A DNA stretch of 38,958 bases from Nonomuraea cypriaca (GCF_015645445.1 NZ_JADOGI010000093.1:1-38958); one strand, 5' to 3'; shown: positions 1 through 8,688, counted from the first letter of the stretch. Notes: generated by a model not told the origin, from the sequence alone. Numbers and translations: made by a program.

Positions 1-666
1 GTGTCGGGTGAGAGGGGTCGGGTGGGGTCGGGCGCGGTGCTCTCGCCGGGCTGGGCGCTCGTGTGGGAGGCCGAACCGCGCCCGGTGGTGGGCGGTAGGC
101 TCGCTCTGTCCTGAACCACTCCGGGTCTCCTCGCCGAAAATCGCACGCCTGCTTGCGCAAAACGCTACCGCCCCCTGGCCGCGCTCAGTCCAGCGCGGCA
201 CAGGAAGATCGAAGAATTGGGATTCGCAGCGGAAGAACGTGGCGTGACCGCGGGAAGCGGCAGGGTGATCCCGCGAACAGGGCGGGACCACCCGGCGCAC
301 GGCGGTCCTGCGCACGAGAGCGGGAAGAGGGCCCGGAAACCCTTCGGACCGGACCCGTCTCGTCGGCGGCGAGCTCGGAATTCCGTTGTCTACTGGGCTC
401 CCGGACCCGTCCCGGGTCCAACCCCCCGCCCGGTTGGGGTGCCCCGACTCGACGGACCGACGGCCCTGCACCTGGCTGTGTGGACGAAGCCACGCTCCGT
501 CACGGACGCAGGATCCGGCGATGTCAGAGACGGCCAACCGGCCAAGTCCCGTGCTGGACTGCGCAGCAAACTACCGACTCCACCTCAGATGTCAACCGTG
601 TCCCGATCAGCAGAAACATCAAGTTTTCGCAGGTAGGACATGTTCGGGTGGCTGCCGTAAAGCCGG
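1..666. other. Left-edge region without a supportable gene
   Basis: Open frames exist on both strands, but their translations are arginine/proline/glycine-rich, match no family I know and overlap one another, as expected by chance at this GC content. No tRNA, rRNA or clear hairpin terminator was recognised. A G-rich tract lies at 14-32. The 3' end of the minus-strand helicase gene begins at 667. The region may be intergenic or hold a decayed gene. Confidence 0.5.
14..32 (+). other. G-quadruplex-type G-tract
   Basis: Four runs of three to four G separated by loops of 2, 1 and 2 nt (GGGGTCGGGTGGGGTCGGG) match the usual intramolecular G-quadruplex pattern. It lies outside any gene I can support. 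The match is seen directly; folding and any role are inference, and G-runs are common at this GC content. Confidence 0.4.
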
Positions 667-3075
667 TCAAAGCCCATTAGCCGGGGCTGAGGAGCGGCTT
701 GGCAAGCCCCGCAGAGCCTCAGAAAGCGGCCTGTCGTGGACCACTCCGAGCCGTTGCGTGGCACGAGTGAGAGCAACGTACAGGTCGCTCGGCCCTCGTG
801 GCGACTGGGCGGCGATGAGATCGGGTTCGGCCACGATCACCGAGTCGAACTCCAGCCCCTTCGCGTCGGCCACCCCCATCACGGCCACCGGCGCGTCCAG
901 GGCCGCCGCTCCCCCGGCCCGGCCGGCTCCCGGCGCGACCACGACCGCGCCGTCCACGGCCGCGGCGACCTCGGAGCCCAGCGGCCCGAGCAGCGCGTCC
1001 GGCACCACCACGGCGACCTTGCCACCCTCCCCGACCTCGGCCTTGACCAGCTCGGGCAGCGCGGGCAGCGGCGCCGACCAGGGCTCCACGCCCAGCTCAC
1101 GGACCGAGGCCGGCGCCTCAAGGGCCGGGTCGACGGTGGCCAGGACACGGGCGGCGACCGCCATGAGCTCGACCGGCGTGCGGTAGTTGACGGTCAGCCT
1201 CGCCTGCCGCCAGCGCCCGGCGACGTACGGGTCGAGCACCTCTTCCCACGAGCGCGCCCCGGCCGCCGAGCCGGTCTGCGCGATGTCGCCGACGATCGTC
1301 ATCGACCGCGTCGGGCACCGCCGCATCACCGCCCGCCACGCCATCGGCGAAAGCTCCTGGGCCTCGTCCACGATCACGTGCCCGTACGCCCAGGTGCGGT
1401 CGGCGGCCGCGCGCTCGGCGGTGGTGAGGTAGGGGCCCTCGCCGCGCTGGCGTTCCGCGAGACGTTCGGCCTCCATGACGTCGGACAGGCCCGTCAGCTC
1501 CAGCACCTCGCGGGCGTAGGCCAGCTCGCTCTCACGCTCGCGTTCCTCCGCCTGCCTGGCGGCGGCGAGCTCCTCCTCGGCCTGCAGCGCGCTGGCGCGC
1601 AGCACCTGCTCGTCGATCTCGCCGAGTAGTTCGGCGGCCTCATCGAGCAGTGGCACGTCGGACTCGGTCCACGGGCCGCCGTCGCGGCGCAGCAGGGCGC
1701 GCTCCCGCGGGGTCAGGTGAGAGGCGGCGTGGGCCAGGCGCTCCTGGGAGCCGTACAGGCCGAGCAGGAGGCGCTGCGGCGTCAGGTAGGGCCACAGCCG
1801 GTTGAGCGCGGACCTGACGGCCGGCTCGGTGCGCAGCTCCTCGCGCAGGTCGGCCAGCTCCTCCTCGTCGATGAGCCCTTTGCCGATCTTGCGTGCCTGC
1901 TGCCTGGCCAGGGCGTTGAGCAGCGACCTGACGAACACGGCGCGGGCCTGGTTGTGCGGGCGGCGCGAGCGGGTGGCCTTGTTCCTGGCAGACTCCAGCA
2001 TGGATCGGTCGATGGTGAGCCCGATGCGGCCGACGGTGAGCTCGACGGGCTGGCGCGGCACCTTCTGCCGGTCGCGTACGGCCCTGGCGATCACCTCGGC
2101 CATCCGCGCGTCGCCCTTGAGCGCGGCCACCTCGGGGCGGTCCCGTTCCGTGGCGGTCACGCCGGGATAGAGCTCGCCGACCGTGGACAGCAGCACGTCG
2201 GTCTCGCCGAGCGAGGGCAGGACCTGCTCGATGTAACGCAAAAACGTGAGGTTGGGCCCGAGGATGAGCACGCCGCGCCGCTCCAGCCGCTCCCGGTGCG
2301 TGTAGAGCAGGTACGCGGCCCGGTGCAGCGCCACGACGGTCTTGCCGGTGCCTGGGCCGCCCTGGACGACCAGGACGCCGTTCAGGTCGCCGCGGATGAC
2401 ACGGTCCTGCTCGGACTGGATGGTGGCGACGATGTCGCGCATGCGGCCGGTGCGCCGCTCGTCGAGCGCGGCCAGGAGCGCGGCCTCGCCGTTGAGTGTG
2501 GCGCGGTCGTCGTCGCTGAGCGAGTCGAGGTCGAGCAGGTCGTCGTCGACGCCGGCCACCGTGCGGCCCTTGGTCTGCAGGTGGCGGCGCCTGGTCACGC
2601 CCATCGGGGCGGCCGGGGTGGCGCGGTAGAACGGTTGCGCCACGGGCGCGCGCCAGTCGATCAGCAGGCGGTGCTGGTCGTCGTCGCTGAGGCCGAGCTT
2701 GCCGATGTAGAGCCGGCCCTCGTCGGCGTGATCCAGCCGGCCGAAAACCAGGCCGCGCTCCACGGCCCACAGGCGGGCGAGCTTGGCGGCGTACATGTCG
2801 GCGAACGTGTCGCGCTCAGACCTGTTCTGCATCGTGCCGACGGCGCCTGCGGCCAGCACCTCCTTGAGCTGACGCTGGGTTCGCTCGCGCAGCGCGTCGA
2901 GGCGGTCGTAGAGGCGGGTGACGTACGCCTGCTCCCTGGCGAGCTCGGTTTGACGCGTTGCCGCCTGACCATTATTGTGGTTAATGAGACACTCCGGGCC
3001 ATTCTGCTTGTTGTTGCGACAAACGACGACATTAGCATGCCTGTTGAGGCACTCCCGTCTCTTTCCCCGTTCCAC
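667..3075 (-). CDS. helR: HelD/HelR-type UvrD-like helicase
   Basis: Superfamily 1 ATPase of the HelD/HelR class. These proteins bind RNA polymerase and use ATP to release stalled or drug-bound enzyme; the actinobacterial HelR form contributes to rifampicin tolerance. Visible motifs are an N-terminal ELAREQAYV coiled coil, Walker A GGPGTGKT (residues about 239-246), Walker B VIVDEAQEL, motif III VGDIAQTG, motif IV NYRTP, motif V GLEFDSVIV and motif VI YVALTRATQRLG near the C-terminus. The 802-residue length is usual. The start is uncertain: the first in-frame start is a GTG at 3075, but its Shine-Dalgarno-like GGAGG is only 1-2 nt away and the first ~35 residues are unlike relatives. A rare ATT start about 30 codons in has a CGGAG at good spacing. 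Divergent from the ROK regulator. I see no rifampicin-associated element upstream. Confidence 0.88.
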   Translation of the reverse strand: MERGKRRECLNRHANVVVCRNNKQNGPECLINHNNGQAATRQTELAREQAYVTRLYDRLDALRERTQRQLKEVLAAGAVGTMQNRSERDTFADMYAAKLARLWAVERGLVFGRLDHADEGRLYIGKLGLSDDDQHRLLIDWRAPVAQPFYRATPAAPMGVTRRRHLQTKGRTVAGVDDDLLDLDSLSDDDRATLNGEAALLAALDERRTGRMRDIVATIQSEQDRVIRGDLNGVLVVQGGPGTGKTVVALHRAAYLLYTHRERLERRGVLILGPNLTFLRYIEQVLPSLGETDVLLSTVGELYPGVTATERDRPEVAALKGDARMAEVIARAVRDRQKVPRQPVELTVGRIGLTIDRSMLESARNKATRSRRPHNQARAVFVRSLLNALARQQARKIGKGLIDEEELADLREELRTEPAVRSALNRLWPYLTPQRLLLGLYGSQERLAHAASHLTPRERALLRRDGGPWTESDVPLLDEAAELLGEIDEQVLRASALQAEEELAAARQAEERERESELAYAREVLELTGLSDVMEAERLAERQRGEGPYLTTAERAAADRTWAYGHVIVDEAQELSPMAWRAVMRRCPTRSMTIVGDIAQTGSAAGARSWEEVLDPYVAGRWRQARLTVNYRTPVELMAVAARVLATVDPALEAPASVRELGVEPWSAPLPALPELVKAEVGEGGKVAVVVPDALLGPLGSEVAAAVDGAVVVAPGAGRAGGAAALDAPVAVMGVADAKGLEFDSVIVAEPDLIAAQSPRGPSDLYVALTRATQRLGVVHDRPLSEALRGLPSRSSAPANGL

Positions 3076-3137
3076 CCCTCCGGTTACGTCTTGGCTTCGG
3101 CCCTTGACCGCCGCTCGCGCGCGTTCTTATGGTCACC

Positions 3138-3158
3138 GGTTAAGAAACTTTCCTAACC
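3138..3158. promoter_or_regulatory. ROK-type palindromic operator
   Basis: A 21-bp near-perfect palindrome with half-sites GGTTAAGAAA and TTTCCTAACC around a central C; only one base pair is mismatched. It is of the TTAGGAAA/TTTCCTAA type found next to actinobacterial ROK regulators and sugar-catabolic genes. It ends 18 bp before the ROK start and lies between the divergent helicase and ROK promoters, so autoregulation is the likely role. Confidence 0.75.
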
Positions 3159-3176
3159 GCAGTGGACGGAGCCGCC

Positions 3177-4412
3177 GTGACCGGTCCGGTGCCGGGGACC
3201 CCCAGTCTGCTACGCGCCATCAACGATCGCGCGGCCCTGCGCGCCCTCCTCGAACGCGGCCCGCTCACCCGTCCCGAGATCGGCGCCCTCACCGGGCTGT
3301 CCAAGCCGACCGCGTCCCAGCTCCTCGTCCGGCTGCGGGAGGCCGGCCTGGTGGTGCTCGACGGCGTCCGGGCCGGCTCGCCCGGCCGTACGGCGGAGGT
3401 CTACCGGGTCAACCCGGCGGCGGCGTACGTCGGCGCGCTCGACGTCACCCCCGCCAGGATCGAGGTCCAGGTGGCCGACATCACCGGCACGGTCGTGGGC
3501 GAGCACACGCTTCCCACGCCGCGCGGCCCGGCCGGCCCGCTGGTGGACCGGCTCAGCGCCGCCCTGCGGGGCGCGGGCCCGCCGGCCGGGCTGCGGCGGG
3601 TCGTGATCGGGGTGCAGGCCGCGATCGACCCCTCCACCGGCAGCCTCGGGTACGCCGCCGCCAAGGACGTACCCGGCTGGCGGATCCCCGACCTGGCGCC
3701 CACCCTCAGCGCCGGGCTCGGCGTGCCCGTGGACGTGGAGAACAACGTCAACCTCGTCGCCCTGGCCGAGCAGGCGCACGGGGCCGCCCAGGGCACCCAG
3801 GACTTCGTGCTGCTGTGGGCGGACCGGGGCATCGGCTCGGCCGTGGTGCTGGGCGGCCGCTTCCACCGGGGCGCGACGGGCGGCGCGGGCGAGGTGGGTT
3901 ACATGCCGGCCCCCGGCGCGCCGACGGCCCGCGAGTCCGGCCGCTACGCCGACCACGGCTTGCAGGCGCTCACCGGCGGCCCGGCCGTGCTCAGGCTGCT
4001 GCGCTCCTACGGCGTGCGCGGCGCCGACTTCCGCCAGGCCGTCGCCAACGCCGTCCGCGTGGCCGGCGGCACCGGGCGGCGGGCCGGCGACGCCAGAGCC
4101 GGGCTGCGCGATGTCGCCGCCCGCCTGGCGGTGGGCCTGGCCGCCATCACCTCGGTCGTCGATCCCGGGCTGATCGTGCTGAGCGGCGGCGTCGTGCTGC
4201 CGGGCGGCGAAACCCTGCGCGAACTGGTCGAGCACGAGCTGCACGCGCTGACCATCCCCCGGCCCCGCGTGCGCCTGTCGACCGTGTCGGGCAACCCCGT
4301 GCTGGCCGGGGCGCTGCACCTCGCCCTCGGCATCGTGCGCGAGGAGGTCTTCAGCTCCACGGTGGCCGCGGCCCGCCTGCGCGCGCACTACGAGCCGCCG
4401 GCGACGTCCTGA
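3177..4412 (+). CDS. ROK-family transcriptional repressor
   Basis: Residues ~10-70 form a winged helix-turn-helix (RPEIGALTGLSKPTASQLLVRLREAGLV), followed by a ROK sugar-kinase-like fold with the GIGSAVVLGGRFHRGATGGAGEVGY signature. The usual catalytic Asp of the ENDAN motif is Asn (VENNVNLVAL) and the CxCGxxGC zinc motif is absent, so it is probably a sugar-sensing regulator and not a kinase. I chose GTG 3177 because GGACGGAG lies 5 nt upstream; the GTG at 3162 has no such site and falls against the operator. The ligand is unknown. The gene converges on the GntR gene with a 25-nt 3' overlap. The nearest sugar-related target is the adjacent hexarate dehydratase, which is inference. Confidence 0.88.
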   Translation: MTGPVPGTPSLLRAINDRAALRALLERGPLTRPEIGALTGLSKPTASQLLVRLREAGLVVLDGVRAGSPGRTAEVYRVNPAAAYVGALDVTPARIEVQVADITGTVVGEHTLPTPRGPAGPLVDRLSAALRGAGPPAGLRRVVIGVQAAIDPSTGSLGYAAAKDVPGWRIPDLAPTLSAGLGVPVDVENNVNLVALAEQAHGAAQGTQDFVLLWADRGIGSAVVLGGRFHRGATGGAGEVGYMPAPGAPTARESGRYADHGLQALTGGPAVLRLLRSYGVRGADFRQAVANAVRVAGGTGRRAGDARAGLRDVAARLAVGLAAITSVVDPGLIVLSGGVVLPGGETLRELVEHELHALTIPRPRVRLSTVSGNPVLAGALHLALGIVREEVFSSTVAAARLRAHYEPPATS

Positions 4413-5086
4413 GGGCCTCCTGAGGGGCTCGTGGTCAGGCGGGCGCGGCTGTTGGCCAGGTGGACGCGTACGGCGGCGCGGGCCCCTGCGGCGTCCCCGC
4501 GCTCGATGGCGGCGTAGATGTTCTCGTGCTCAGTGACGATCCTGGCGAAGTCCGGCCGATCCGGGCGCAACCGCTCACGCGGCATGATGATCATCGCCGG
4601 GCCGAGCGAGCCGAGCAGGTCGCCGAAGTACCGGTTCCCGGTGGCCAGCGCGACGCGCAGGTGGAACAGGAAGTCGGCGCCGACCGCCGCGCCCGGGTGC
4701 CCGGCCGCGCCCGCGAAGCGGTCCAGCGCCTCACGCAGCCCGGCCAGCGCCGCCTCCGTACGCCGCCCGGCGGCCAGCCCTGCCGCCTCCACCTCGACCC
4801 CCATGCGGAAGTCGAGCAGGTCGAGCACGTCCGGCAGCCCGGTGCCCGGCGCCGGGTCGAACCCGGTCGTGCTCGGCCTGGCCAGCACGAAGCTGCCGCG
4901 CCCGTGCTGGGTCTCGATCAGGCCGGCCGCCTTCAGCCGGGCGATGGCCTCGCGGACGACGGTCCTGCTCACTCCGTACGTCTCCACCAGGCCGCTCTCC
5001 GTCGGCAGCCGCTCGCCCGGCCTGATCACGCCTTCCTGGATGCGGGCCGTCAGGGTGTCGACGAGCCGCTGGGTCCGGCTGGTCAC
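4388..5086 (-). CDS. GntR-family (FadR-type) regulator
   Basis: An N-terminal winged helix (residues ~1-70, with PGERLPTESGLVETYGVSRT and VVREAIARLKAAGLI) is followed by an all-helical FCD effector domain, where DFRMGVEVEAAGLAA and HENIYAAIERGDAAGARAAV are typical. FCD regulators usually respond to small organic or sugar acids. The start is the GTG at 5086, whose GTGA overlaps the TGA of the dehydratase gene by 4 nt, so the two are translationally coupled. The position directly behind a hexarate dehydratase suggests it senses galactarate, talarate or a breakdown product (inference). The 3' end overlaps the convergent ROK gene by 25 nt. Confidence 0.9.
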   Translation of the reverse strand: MTSRTQRLVDTLTARIQEGVIRPGERLPTESGLVETYGVSRTVVREAIARLKAAGLIETQHGRGSFVLARPSTTGFDPAPGTGLPDVLDLLDFRMGVEVEAAGLAAGRRTEAALAGLREALDRFAGAAGHPGAAVGADFLFHLRVALATGNRYFGDLLGSLGPAMIIMPRERLRPDRPDFARIVTEHENIYAAIERGDAAGARAAVRVHLANSRARLTTSPSGGPQDVAGGS

Positions 5087-6207
5087 GTGGTGTACCGCTC
5101 GGCGGTCCACTTGCCCGCCTGCTCGCTCAGCGTCACGCCGATCCCCGGCCGGTCGGGCACGATCATCCGGCCGTCACGGATCTCCAGCCGCTCGTTGAAC
5201 AGCGGCTCCAGCCACTCGAAGTGCTCCACCCACGGCTCGGCCTGGTAGGCGGCGGCCAGGTGGAGGTGGATCTCCATGGCGAAGTGCGGGGCGAGTTGCA
5301 GCCGCTCGTGCTCCGCCAGCGCGGCCAGCCGCAGGAACGGGGTGATGCCGCCGATCCTGGGCGCGTCGGGCTGGATGACGTCCGCGCCGCGCGCCCTGAT
5401 CAGCTCGGCGTGCTCGCCGACGCTGGTGAGCATCTCGCCGGTGGCGACCGGCGTGTCGAGCGCGGCCGCCAGCGCCGCGTGCCCGGCGTGGTCGTAGGCG
5501 TCCAGCGGCTCCTCGATCCACACCAGGTCGTACGCCTCCAGCGCCCGCCCCATCCGGTGCGCGGTCGCCCGGTCCCACTGCTGGTTGGCGTCGACCATCA
5601 GCGGGACGCCGTCGCCGAGGTGCTCGCGCGCCGCCTCGACCCGGGCCAGGTCCGCCCGCGTGTCCGGCTGGCCGACCTTGATCTTGATGCCCGCGATGCC
5701 GCGTTCCAGCGACGCGGTCGCGTTCTCCATGACCTGCTCGACGGGGGTGTGCAGGAAGCCCCCCGAGGTGTTGTAGCAGCGTACGGAGTCGCGGTGGGCG
5801 CCGAGCAGCTTGGCCAGCGGCAGGCCGGCCCGCTTGGCCTTCATGTCCCACAGGGCGATGTCGACGGCGGCGATGGCCTGCACCGCCAGGCCGCTGCGGC
5901 CCACCGAGGCGCCCGCCCAGGCCAGCTTCTCCCACAGCCGGGCGATGTCGTTGGGGTCCTCGCCGAGGAGGTCCCCGGCGATCTCCTTGGCGTGCGCGTA
6001 CTGGCCCGGGCCGCCCGCGCGCTTGGAGTAGCCGAAGCCGATGCCCTCGTGCCCCTGCTCCGTGCCGATCTCGGCGAACAGGAACGCGATCTCGGTCATC
6101 GGCCGCTGCCTGCCGGTGAGCACCTTGGCGTCGCTGACCGGGGTGCCGAGAGGGAGATAGACGGAGGAGAGCCGTACCCGGGAGATTCGATCGGCCGAAG
6201 TCATCAT
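5083..6207 (-). CDS. L-talarate/galactarate dehydratase (enolase superfamily)
   Basis: Mandelate-racemase subgroup enzyme that dehydrates a hexarate to a 2-keto-3-deoxy sugar acid using Mg2+. With the start at 6207 the visible residues are KxK at 175/177, metal ligands D206 (VDANQQWD), E232 (IEEPLD) and E258 (TGEMLT), and the D281/H308 pair (DAPRIGG, APHFAMEIHLHL). The tail, with HFEWLEPLFNERLEIRDGRM and LSEQAGKW, closely resembles the Salmonella L-talarate/galactarate dehydratase, so this substrate class is better supported than galactonate or mandelate. Its ATG overlaps the TGA of the upstream membrane-protein gene (ATGA) and its TGA overlaps the GntR start. No aldolase or transporter gene for the pathway is in this window. 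Confidence 0.88.
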   Translation of the reverse strand: MMTSADRISRVRLSSVYLPLGTPVSDAKVLTGRQRPMTEIAFLFAEIGTEQGHEGIGFGYSKRAGGPGQYAHAKEIAGDLLGEDPNDIARLWEKLAWAGASVGRSGLAVQAIAAVDIALWDMKAKRAGLPLAKLLGAHRDSVRCYNTSGGFLHTPVEQVMENATASLERGIAGIKIKVGQPDTRADLARVEAAREHLGDGVPLMVDANQQWDRATAHRMGRALEAYDLVWIEEPLDAYDHAGHAALAAALDTPVATGEMLTSVGEHAELIRARGADVIQPDAPRIGGITPFLRLAALAEHERLQLAPHFAMEIHLHLAAAYQAEPWVEHFEWLEPLFNERLEIRDGRMIVPDRPGIGVTLSEQAGKWTAERYTT

Positions 6208-7523
6208 GATGACACCGTACGTTGTCGTACAACCGCGCACCAGATGACGATCGCGGCGGCCGCGGCGTAGGCAGGGGTGCCCAGCGGGGTGAGGTAGGCC
6301 GCCGCGCCCGCCAGGGGGACGCCGAGCCACTCCCACCGGCCGTCCACGGCCACCAGGGCGACGACCAGCAGCGCGTACCAGGAGTAACCGGGGGTGAGCA
6401 CGAGGAGCGCCGCGCCGGTGAGCAGCAGCGCGCCGCGCCACGGGCGCTCGGGGTCGCCCTTCCTGAGCACGTGGAACAGCAGCACCGCCAGGACGGCCAG
6501 GGCGGCCGGGGGCGCCCAGGAGTCGGGCAGGACCAGCCGCAGCACGGCGTAACGCTCGCGCGCCCCGGCCTCGTCGTAGCCTTCCTCGGCCACGTAACCG
6601 AACAGGTAGCCGAGCACGGAGGCGCGGGACGTGACGACGTAGGGCACGTACGCGAGCGCCACCACCAGGGCGGCGGGCAGCAGCGTCCAGAGCGCCCGCC
6701 GGGCCGCCCGCCCGCTCGCCAGGGCGCCGGAGACCGCGCCGGGCACCACCACCGCCGGCACCAGCTTCACCGCGACCGCCGCCCCGAGCAACGCCCCCCG
6801 ACCCGCCGGCGGGTTCCTGACGGCGGTGAACGCGAGCACCACGGCGGCGACGGCGAGCATGTCGACGTGGGCGTTGTTGACCGCCTCCATCGGGACGGCC
6901 GGGCACCACGCCCAGTACGCGGCCGCCCGCACGTCGCGCCCGCGCGACGCGACCAGCAGCGCGATCATGACCCCCACCGCCAGCAGCGCGCCCGCGACCT
7001 GCAGCGGCCGGTGCCGCGCCCCGTCCGGCGAGAGCCGGTCCACCAGCCAGAAGTACGCCTCCGCCAGCGGCGGGTAGATCGTGTGCACGGTGGGCCTGTT
7101 GATCCTCGTGCACCCGCCCTCGATCGGGTAGAGATGGCCTTCCGAGCAGCCGGGGAAGAGCCAGGGATCGCGCAGGGACGCGAGGGCGGGATCGGCCGGC
7201 GCGTGATCGTAGGGGGACAGGCCGGCCGACTGGACCCGTCCGTCCCAGGCGTACCGGTAGGAGTCGGTGCTGGTGCTGGGCGGGCCGAGCAGTCCCGTGG
7301 CGATCACGGCCAGGCCGCCGGCCAGCACCAGCCGCCCCGCCACCGGCCCTGGAACGCCGCGCAGCGCCCACACCGCGCCGCCGAACAGGGCCCAGGCGGC
7401 GGCGTACCACCAGGGCAGGTCCGCCGGAGCGCCGCTCCGCGCCGGGGCCGCGAGGAAGACGGCGGCGAGGACGGCCACCTGGGCGGCGATCAGGGCGGCG
7501 GCGCAGAGGGTGCGGCGGTTCAT
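6204..7523 (-). CDS. Polytopic GT-C/GT87-like glycosyltransferase
   Basis: 439 residues with about ten hydrophobic segments. The first long external loop carries DSYRYAWDGRVQSAGLSPYDH and PTVHTIYPPLAEAYFWL, a pattern shared by DUF2029/GT87 and MptA/B-type mannosyltransferases that use polyprenyl-phosphate sugars; AVNNAHVDMLAV and AVAVKLVPAVVVPG also fit. It probably adds a sugar to a membrane glycan or glycolipid, but donor and acceptor cannot be read from the sequence. The ATG at 7523 is followed by a signal-anchor-like segment. The stop overlaps the dehydratase start by 4 nt; the Lrp gene ends 71 nt upstream. Its coupling to a catabolic dehydratase is unexpected. Confidence 0.8.
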   Translation of the reverse strand: MNRRTLCAAALIAAQVAVLAAVFLAAPARSGAPADLPWWYAAAWALFGGAVWALRGVPGPVAGRLVLAGGLAVIATGLLGPPSTSTDSYRYAWDGRVQSAGLSPYDHAPADPALASLRDPWLFPGCSEGHLYPIEGGCTRINRPTVHTIYPPLAEAYFWLVDRLSPDGARHRPLQVAGALLAVGVMIALLVASRGRDVRAAAYWAWCPAVPMEAVNNAHVDMLAVAAVVLAFTAVRNPPAGRGALLGAAVAVKLVPAVVVPGAVSGALASGRAARRALWTLLPAALVVALAYVPYVVTSRASVLGYLFGYVAEEGYDEAGARERYAVLRLVLPDSWAPPAALAVLAVLLFHVLRKGDPERPWRGALLLTGAALLVLTPGYSWYALLVVALVAVDGRWEWLGVPLAGAAAYLTPLGTPAYAAAAAIVIWCAVVRQRTVSS

Positions 7524-7594
7524 GCTGTGCAGCGTCGCACCGCCGCACGCGTGTCAGGCGGCGACGGCGCATGACGTCCGCACTTCGTAAGAGG

Positions 7595-8071
7595 TCAGCC
7601 CTGGCCGTTGGAGTCGGCGACGGGCTCGGCGGCCACCTCCGGGGCGCGGTGTTCGTACGGCGTGCTGAGGACGACCGTGGTGCGGGTCGAGACGTTGGCC
7701 GCGGCGCGGATCTGCTGCAGCAGGTCCTCCAGGGCCACCGGCGAGGCCACGCGTACCTTGAGGATGTAGCTCTCGTCGCCGGCCACGCTGTGGCAGGCCT
7801 CGATGGCGGTCAGGTGGGCCAGCCGCTCAGGAGCGTCGTCGGGCGCGGCGGGGTCGATCGGCTTGATCGACACGAACGCGGTCAGCGGCAGCCCCACCGC
7901 GTCGTGGTCGATGATCGCGGCGTATCCGCGCACGACGCCGCGCTTTTCCAGACGGCGCACCCGCTGGTGCACCGCCGAGACCGACAGCCCGGTCTCCCTG
8001 GCCAGGTCGGTGAAGCTCATGCGGCCGTCGCGGGCCAGCAACGTGACGATCCGGCGGTCGATCTCCTCCAT
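7595..8071 (-). CDS. Lrp/AsnC-family regulator
   Basis: 158 residues: an N-terminal helix-turn-helix (DRRIVTLLARDGRMSFTDLA, then RETGLSVSAVHQRVRRLEKRG) and a RAM ligand-binding domain (residues ~65-140, with ACHSVAGDESYILKVRV). This is the usual single-HTH, single-RAM layout of amino-acid-responsive regulators. The gene starts 23 nt after the GTPase stop and ends 71 nt before the glycosyltransferase start on the same strand, so it may be co-transcribed with either. The ligand is not evident; the C-terminal ~15 residues are an untypical alanine/glutamate tail. Confidence 0.9.
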   Translation of the reverse strand: MEEIDRRIVTLLARDGRMSFTDLARETGLSVSAVHQRVRRLEKRGVVRGYAAIIDHDAVGLPLTAFVSIKPIDPAAPDDAPERLAHLTAIEACHSVAGDESYILKVRVASPVALEDLLQQIRAAANVSTRTTVVLSTPYEHRAPEVAAEPVADSNGQG

Positions 8072-8094
8072 CGGTCAAAGGTAGCCGTAGATGG

Positions 8095-8688
8095 TCACGA
8101 CATGGTCCCGACCGGGGTGACTCCCCGGCGCATCGCGTGCTCCACCAGCGTGATGAGCACCTCGCGGCCGGAGTCCCGCCGGCGGGCGTCGCAGCGCACG
8201 ATGGGGATGTCCGGTTCCAGCCCGATCGCCGAGCGCACCTCGCCGACCGTGAAGGGCGTGGTGCCGTCGAAGCAGTTGAGCGCCACGATGAAGGGCTGCT
8301 CGCGCTTCTCGAAGTAGTCGACGGACGGGAAGGAGTCCTCCAGGCGGCGGGTGTCGGCCAGCACGACCGCGCCGAGCGCGCCCATGGCCAACTCGTCCCA
8401 CACGAACCAGAACCGCTCCTGGCCCGGGGTGCCGAACAGGTAGAGCATGTAGTCGTCACGGATCGTGATGCGGCCGAAGTCCATGGCCACGGTGGTGGTG
8501 AGCTTTCTCTCGACGCCCGACAGGTCGTCGACGTGGCTTCCGACCTGAGTGAGCGCCTCTTCCGTACGCAGTGGCCGGGTCTCGGAGACGGCGCCCACCA
8601 TGGTGGTCTTGCCGGCGCCGAATCCCCCGGCGATCAAGATCTTGATCGCTGTCGGCAGCCGCCAGCGGTCAGCACGACCGAATTCCAT
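8095..8688 (-). CDS. Conservon-type (CvnD-like) small GTPase
   Basis: Ras/MglA-related GTPase of the actinobacterial conservon family. P-loop GGFGAGKTTM, switch II GTPGQERFWFVWDELAMGAL and a NCFDG motif in the NKxD position are all present, as is the typical EIRPLRTEE-like stretch (SETRPLRTEEALTQ). In conservons it works with a sensor kinase, a roadblock/LC7 protein and a DUF742 protein at the membrane; none of these is nearby, so this copy is an orphan. The start is placed at ATG 8688 (MEFGRAD), with AGGCGG about 7 nt upstream; an ATG 18 nt further upstream is possible but has its GGAG too close. It lies downstream of a terpene synthase across an AT-rich 257-bp gap. Confidence 0.9.
   Translation of the reverse strand: MEFGRADRWRLPTAIKILIAGGFGAGKTTMVGAVSETRPLRTEEALTQVGSHVDDLSGVERKLTTTVAMDFGRITIRDDYMLYLFGTPGQERFWFVWDELAMGALGAVVLADTRRLEDSFPSVDYFEKREQPFIVALNCFDGTTPFTVGEVRSAIGLEPDIPIVRCDARRRDSGREVLITLVEHAMRRGVTPVGTMS

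Noticed and set aside
697..712. Palindrome GGCTTGGCAAGCC, similar to a rifampicin-associated element of helR genes
   Set aside because: It is inside the 3' end of the helR coding region, not upstream, and lacks the full 19-bp consensus; probably chance.
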